This document shows positions 37,201-44,734 of a stretch of 64,000 bases of DNA, piece by piece. A program made the position numbers and the translations under genes. The notes beneath the pieces were generated by a model that had not been told where the DNA came from, did not search any database, and saw nothing but the letters and a program-made list of their open reading frames with translations. The stretch is from Cepaea nemoralis (taxonomy: Eukaryota > Mollusca > Gastropoda > Stylommatophora > Helicidae), in NCBI GenBank assembly GCA_014155875.1, contig JACEFZ010001343.1, forward strand, positions 711,001 to 775,000. Reading direction: 5' to 3'. Each line of letters starts with the position of its first letter. The first letter of the stretch is position 1.

Positions 37201-40200
37201 GGGTAAAAATATGCGAAGTAACTAGGACAGAGACATGTAAAAATAACTAAAACTAGAGACGTGTAAAATAACTAGGGCAGAAATGTAAAAATAACTAGGG
37301 CAGAAACGTAAAAATAACTAGGGCAGAGAAATGCCAAAAATAACTAAAACTAGAGACATGTAAATATAACTAGGGCAGAAATGTAAAAATAACTAGAGCA
37401 GAGACATGCAAAAATAACTAAAACTAGAGACATGTAAAATAACAAGGGCAGAAACGTAAAAATAACTAGGGCAGAGACATGCAAAAACTAGAGACATGTA
37501 AATATAACTAGGGCAAAGACATGCAAAAATAAATAAAACTAGAGACATGTAAAAATAACTAGGGCAGAGACATGTAAAAATAACTAGGGTAAAAACATGC
37601 GAAGTAACTAGCACAGAGACATGTAAAAATAACTAAAACTAGAGACGTGTAAAATAACTAGGGCAGAAATGTAAAAATAACTAGGGCAGAAACGTAAAAA
37701 TAACTAGGGCAGAGAAATGCAAAAATAACTAAAACTAGAGACATGTAAATATAACTAGGGCAGAAATGTAAAAATAACTAGAGCAGAGACATGCAAAAAT
37801 AACTAAAACTAGAGACATGTAAAATAACAAGGGCAGAAACGTAAAAATAACTAGGGCAGAGACATGCAAAAACTAGAGACATGTAAATATAACTAGGGCA
37901 GAAACGTAAAAATAACTAGGGCAGAGACATGCAAAAATAACTAAAACTAGAGACATGTAAATATAACTAGGGCAGAAACATGTAAAAATAACAACTAGGG
38001 CAGAGACATGTAAAAATAACTAGGGTAGAAACATGTAAAACTAACCAGAGCAGATACGTGCAAAAATAACTAGGGCAGAAACATGTAAAAATAACCAGAA
38101 CAGAGACACGCAAAAATAACAACTAGGGCAGAGACATGTAAAAAGTATCTAGGGAAAATGCAATGTGTGCAATGCGTTTCAACATCAAATTACAAAGTAT
38201 ATTTATATAGTAAGCATTAAGTACCTTTCTTAATCTTTCACAAATCCATATTGTTCTTCACTAATTCTCATCATTATTTTCCTCGTTGCTCTCATAATTC
38301 TGAGTAGAAGTTTAGTGTTATGGTTTATGAGATTTGAATAACGAAGACACAAACCATAGATTGTACGATTTATTGCCTGGCACATTTTGCTGCATCTCGT
38401 CAGGTACATAATATCTATGGTTTGTGTCTTCGTTATTCAAATTCACTACGGGAAAACATTGTTTTGTGCTTATGAGATCGATTATAAAATTCTTCGGATA
38501 CAATTACTCCTGGTCTTTTGGATAAAGCAATAAATAGATTTCTGCATATCTTTAGGTATATATCTACTGTTGTTAATATCACTGAAGAATTTAGTTAATA
38601 TTTCTATTTCATTTCTCACAGTACTTCTAATTCCACTATTATAATTCCATCTGGCCCAGATGGTTTTTCCTTTTTTCATTTTGTTTGATGGTGTCGCTCG
38701 CTGACTTCTTCTTTTAGAATAGGTGGACCATCTAAGTTATTTTATTCAGTTAATTTCTTTGCTCTTTCTCCATTATATAACTTGTTTATGTATTCATTCC
38801 ATCTCTTTATTAAAATACCTTTTTCTGTTAATGTTTGTGTATTTTTTACTTCAAACATCATTTCCGCTTGTTTTTCTTCCCGTCAACTCACTGATTTGTG
38901 CGCACATCTTGTGTTTTTAACCTTCAATTGAATTTAATTCAGTTTTATTGCACTGATCATTTAACCAATTTTCTTTTGCCTTTATGCGCTTAGCTCTTAC
39001 TTCTTTATTATCTTATCATATTGTGGGTTTTTTTTACTGTTTTCAACTGTCCATCAACTATAAGATTTCTTCAGTCCTCCATTTTTTTATAGCTTTTTTG
39101 TTCCCTTCCTGTAATATCTCTTCCTTAGCATTTCCCATTGTTCATTTGTTATTGCATTGTATCTGTTCTTCACTATCCCTTTATTGTTCTTAAATTTATT
39201 TATTTGCTTTCAAAATATATGTATTAAGTCTGCTGTTCTATGTCTCTGTATTCTCTTTCTAACCGCACGCCAATATGTCAAGGAAGCGGGATCACTGTTA
39301 CAGTCAGTGACAGACAATGTTTTCACCTTTACAAATACATTTCTAAATTTGCTGTTATTAATTTGTATGTATTCATTTGGTTAAATGTTTTCTTATCAGG
39401 GCTTTTTCATGTTTAAAGTCATCTCTTATGTTTTTTAACCAGGTGTTTTCAATCATCACATCTTTGATTGTTGCCCTTTCTATTAGTTTTACTCTCTTTT
39501 TTCGTTTCTTGTTCCTAACCTTACTCACTAACTATATCTTCATTTTTCCCTTTTTCTACTTTTGCGTTGAAATCTCAAAGTGTTAGGTTTCTTATGATTT
39601 GATTTGAGAGATTGCCATTCTTTCTTCTTCTTCGTTTATCTAAAATGTTTGTTTTGGACTTAATTGCTTGTGCCTATTTACAGCAGAGCTGTTTGTTGTT
39701 TATCGTATATTTGTTTAATATTTATATGTAATGGTTTGCCTATTATCTTAACCATGAAGACCCTATCAGATATACTAAAATAAACATCAATTTAGTTAGC
39801 TATTACTTTCTCTAACAGTAATCCTTCACCCTTTATGTGTTTATCACTTCCTGAATACATTACTGTGTGTTCGCCCATTATTATGTTGTCACATCCTTTC
39901 CATCTCATCTCATTCACTTCTGGAATATTAATCTTCATGTTTTCCATTTATTGTATTATATATACTGTCTACTTTTCCTGCTAGTGTTCTCACATTCATT
40001 GTGCCTATGTTAAACCTGCTTGTTCTTGTTTTGCCAAGTCTCCTGACAGCCAATTCTACTGATGATATTGCTCCATGCCACTGTCTTAGACCACTAAGGA
40101 ATATGTCTCTGTCTGCCTTTGCCACCACTGATCTTTCTAGTCATCGTGATGTTCTTCAATGCCTCTCATTAATTTATTAGGTTAAATTTTTTTTTTTTTA

Positions 40201-43200
40201 CATTCAGCAGTTTGTCATTGCTTTCTGAACTCTTTCTTATCACTGTGTTAGTTATATGTTGGGTTATCATCCTTGCATTTTGGACATGTCCATAGGAGCT
40301 CAGATCCTTCCCCCAACATATTCATCAGCGCCCAGCGGCTAATAGTGCCACTTATGTGTTGGTTCATTCTCCTGAGTGCCTCTCGTGTCTTGCCATGCCA
40401 ATTCTTACTCCCAAGTCTGTCATTCAATTATAATTGTGTATGATGATCTACTTTCATTAGTCTTTCTGGACACTCAAAGTTGTACATGTACATGTAAATT
40501 GTAAGCATTTCTTCTTCTTTGTCTGCATTTGTCCAGAATATTGTTTTGGGTGTAATTGTGTTGTGCCTGTTCACAGCAGAGCTGTGATATTTCCAACTTT
40601 CGGCCGACACATGCGACTTTTTCAGGCCTGATCTTGTTAACCTTACCGAGTTTCTGAGTATTTAGTCGCAATGAAATAAACTAAGTGCTAAGTATGTTTT
40701 GTTAGCAATTGTATCCACTTTACTAGGCTCACAATGCCAAGACAAAAGAATAAATCACTGCTCCAGTTTATCCAAATAAAAACACACAATGCTCATTTTA
40801 AAAAGCAAAATGGCATCCTGTTTAACGAAAAGATCACCACGAACTGTAATGTGATTAAGCCTGCTCATTCCTACAAACAATGGACTCTGTTGCCAGATTA
40901 CAAGAAAATCACAAAATCACACAATCACCCATGATGACAGCTCAGCACCCATGTTTTGCACGCCCTGCATGAAGCATTCACTATTGTGCATGAAATATAT
41001 CTACTGCTTGGCTATTGTGGTGGAACCCAACTATCAACAATCCCCAAATCCATCAGTCTGTACAAGATTTGCTTTACATAAATATTTCAGAGTCAGTCGG
41101 CTTGGCTGAGAGGTTTAACCAACTTTGTCTTCTGATGGCAATGTAGTGGGTTTGTTGTAGACATCGATAAGATGGACTTAAATGCTGACTCGTCCTTCAG
41201 AAAGCAATGGCAAACCACTGAACATAAAATCGCCCAATAAACCACAAGCAGCCAATGGAAGTTTGGGGTGAATGCAAAATCCTGTAAAGGACCTCGTTTG
41301 CTTGCTTGAGTTCGCTGGCTGTGAACTCCAGCCTGAAGTCATGTAAGTCGGGTGAAGACATCCTGTTGTCCAACATCAGTGTGATGTCATACCGGATTGA
41401 GGTATGACGTGAGTATCCGTTTTCCCATGTCTGGCTTATTGATGTGCAAACTGGTGGTTCCTCGCTGTGCAGGTAGATACTCTCTGACTTCGGAAGAATC
41501 AGCGATCCTACTATGTTAGCCAGACCCTGAAAAGACCTGTTGCCCAGGACACATGACTAGGACGTGTTAGTAGGTCATGGCCAGTATAGAACCTGGCCCT
41601 GGTGTCTTGGAAACACCTCTGCGTCCCTGGTAAAGGACCTAATTCTTCAAGTTTTCGCCATTTCGTTCTGAGAAGATATCTTGGAAAAGAACTGCTTGCT
41701 CACATCAGACGACAGTCCACATTCCTTGGGCACATTATGAGAAGGGAAATGTTGGAGTATCTTGTGATAATGGAAAAGCTGGAGGGGAAGAACGAAAGAA
41801 GGCAGGGAAGACCGACAGAGAAGATACTAGTTAGTCTGACATCACTGCATGGTGATACATCAGTATAAGAATTGACTGGCAGTACAAGAGAGACTGGAAA
41901 GATATGATGATCAATGGCATGGACTATAAGAAGTACAAAAGTGAATAAATAAATACAATGTGGTTCTCAGCCAACAATGTATCAGCATCAACGAATAGGT
42001 GTGTTAGCCCTGTGGATAATGTGACAACTAACCAGTAGTTGGTTTGGGTTCCATCCCCGATTACAACTCTGTAGTTGACCCAACTCCATAAAATTGGTAA
42101 CTGATTTTTCTGGGAAAGAAAACTAGGAAAAAAGAGAGTTGATCATCTCATCCTTTAATATTGTAACCCAGTGTATGAACATAAAAGTATATGTAGAGAT
42201 TAGATCACAAACTATCATGGTGCAGGTAGCCTGTTTGCAAGATGGAATTATGTTCACCAATAAAAAGTTGTCAACTGCAGTGAAAAAAAGAGCGTTGAGT
42301 TGTTATATTGAACCCATACTGGTGCATGCATATGAAACAATAAGCAGTTAAACTGAAAAACATATACAAGCATGGAAATTACTGTGGCATAATTTCTAAG
42401 GAAAATAAAAAGAATACCTTGGTAGGACAAACGAATAAGAAAGTGCTATAAGAAACAAATGAATACCAAATATTCATTAGAGAAATCAGACGTAGAAAGT
42501 CAAGATTGTTGGCGTTATAATAAAATTGAAAACTTAGAACGAACAAAATTGATGAGAAAAAAAGCAAAGGGAAGGCAAAGCGATAAAATGTGGATGGCCT
42601 GGCCATAAGGCATAATCATGACAGATACACAGACATGATCCAAGGCAGGTGATTGTGTGAGATGTGATAGTGTGAGATGTGATTGCGTGAGATGTGATTG
42701 TGTGAGATGTGATTGTGTGAGATGTGATTGTGTGAGATGTGATTGTGTGAGATGTGATTGTGTGAGATGCTGAGCAATACAGACATGATCCAAGGCAGGT
42801 GATTGTGTGAGATAGTGAGCAACACAGACATGATCCAAGGCAGGTGATTGTGTGAGATGTGATTGTGTGAGATGTGATTGTGTGAGATATGATTGTGTGG
42901 GATGTGATTGTGTGAGATGTGATTTTGTGAGATGTGATTGTGTGAGATATGATTGTGTGAGATGTGATTGTGTGAGATGTGATTTTGTGAGATGGTGAGC
43001 AATACAGACATGATCCAAGGCAGGTGATTGTGTGAGATGTGATTGTATGAGATATGATTGTGTGAGATGTGATTGTGTGAGATGTGATTTTGTGAGATGT
43101 GATTGTGTGAGATATGATTGTGTGAGATGTGATTGTGTGAGATGTGATTTTGTGAGATGGTGAGCAATACAGACATGATCCAAGGCAGGTGATTGTGTGA

Positions 43201-44700
43201 AGATAATGAGCAACACAGATATGATCCAAGGCAGGTGATTGTGTGACATGTGATTGTGTGAGATGTGATTGTGTGAGATGTGATTGTGTGAGATGTGATT
43301 GTGTGAGATGCTGAGCAATACAGACATGATCTAAGGCAGGTGATTGTGTGAGATAATGAGCAACACAGACATGATCCAAGGCAGGTGATTGTGTGAGATG
43401 TGATTGTGTGAGATGTGATTGTGTGAGATATGATTGTGTGAGATGTGATTGTGTGAGATGTGATTGTGATTGTGTGAGATGCTGAGCAACGCAGACATGA
43501 TCCAAGGCAGGTGATTGTGTGAGATGTGATTGTGTGAGATGTGATTGTGTGAAATATGATTGTGTGAGATGTGATTGTGTGAGATGTGATTGTGTGAGAT
43601 GCTGAGCAACGCAGACATGATCCAAGGCAGGTGATTGTGTGAGATAGTGAGCAATACAGACATGATCCAAGGCAGGTGATTGTGTGAGATGTGATTGTGT
43701 GAGATGTGATTGTGTGAGATGTGATTGTGTGAGATAGTGAGCAATACAGACATGATCCAAGGCAGGTGATTGTGTGAGATGTGATTGTGTGAGATGTGAT
43801 TGTGTGAGATAGTGAGCAATACAGACATGATCCAAGGCAGGTGATTGTGTGAGATGTGATTGTGTGAGATGTGATTGTGTGAGATAGTGAGCAACACAGA
43901 CATGATCCAAGGCAGGTGATTGTGTGAGATGTGATTGTGTGAGATGTGATTGTGTGAGATAGTGAGCAACACAGACATGATCCAAGGCAGGTGATTGTGT
44001 GAGATAGTGAGCAATACAGACATGATCCAAGGCAGGTGATTGTGTGAGATGCTGAGCAATAACACAGACATGATTCAAGGCAGGTGATTGTGTGAGATGC
44101 TGAGCAACACAGACATGATCCAAGGCAGGTGATTGTGTGAGATGCTGAGCAATAACACAGACATGATCCAAGGCAGGTGACTGTGTGAGATGCTGAGCAA
44201 CATACATGATAAAAGGCAGGTGATTGTGTGAGATACTGAGCAATAACACAGACATGATCCAAGGCAGGTGATTGTGTGAGATGCTGAGCAATAACACAGA
44301 CATGATCCAAGGCAGGTGAATGTGTGAGATGCTGAGCAATAACACAGACATGATCCAAGGCAGGTGATTGTGTGAGATGCTGAGCAATAACACAGACATG
44401 ATCCAAGGCAGGTGATTGTGTGAGATGCTGAGCAATAACACAGACATGATCCAAGGCAGGTGAATGTGTGAGATGCTCAGCAATAACTGCCCACACTTAT
44501 CGGTATAGGACATGATGGCAGGTATCTTTCACAGATCTATTGCTTCACACCTGTATATAGCAATAACTGCCAAGGTCACAGCTAGTACCCAAGGAGATGT
44601 GATAATGGTCACACAAAATAAATTTTAATAATGTAATAATGAAGGCACAAACGATATATTGCTTGGTACATTTCTCTCTAGCTCATAATACGGGCTGCTC

Positions 44701-44734
<34 letters not shown>

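Noticed and set aside
42515..44513. His/Thr/Ser-rich ORFs of 246-659 codons on the minus strand
   Set aside because: Translations of the 48/15-bp minisatellite, open in several frames.
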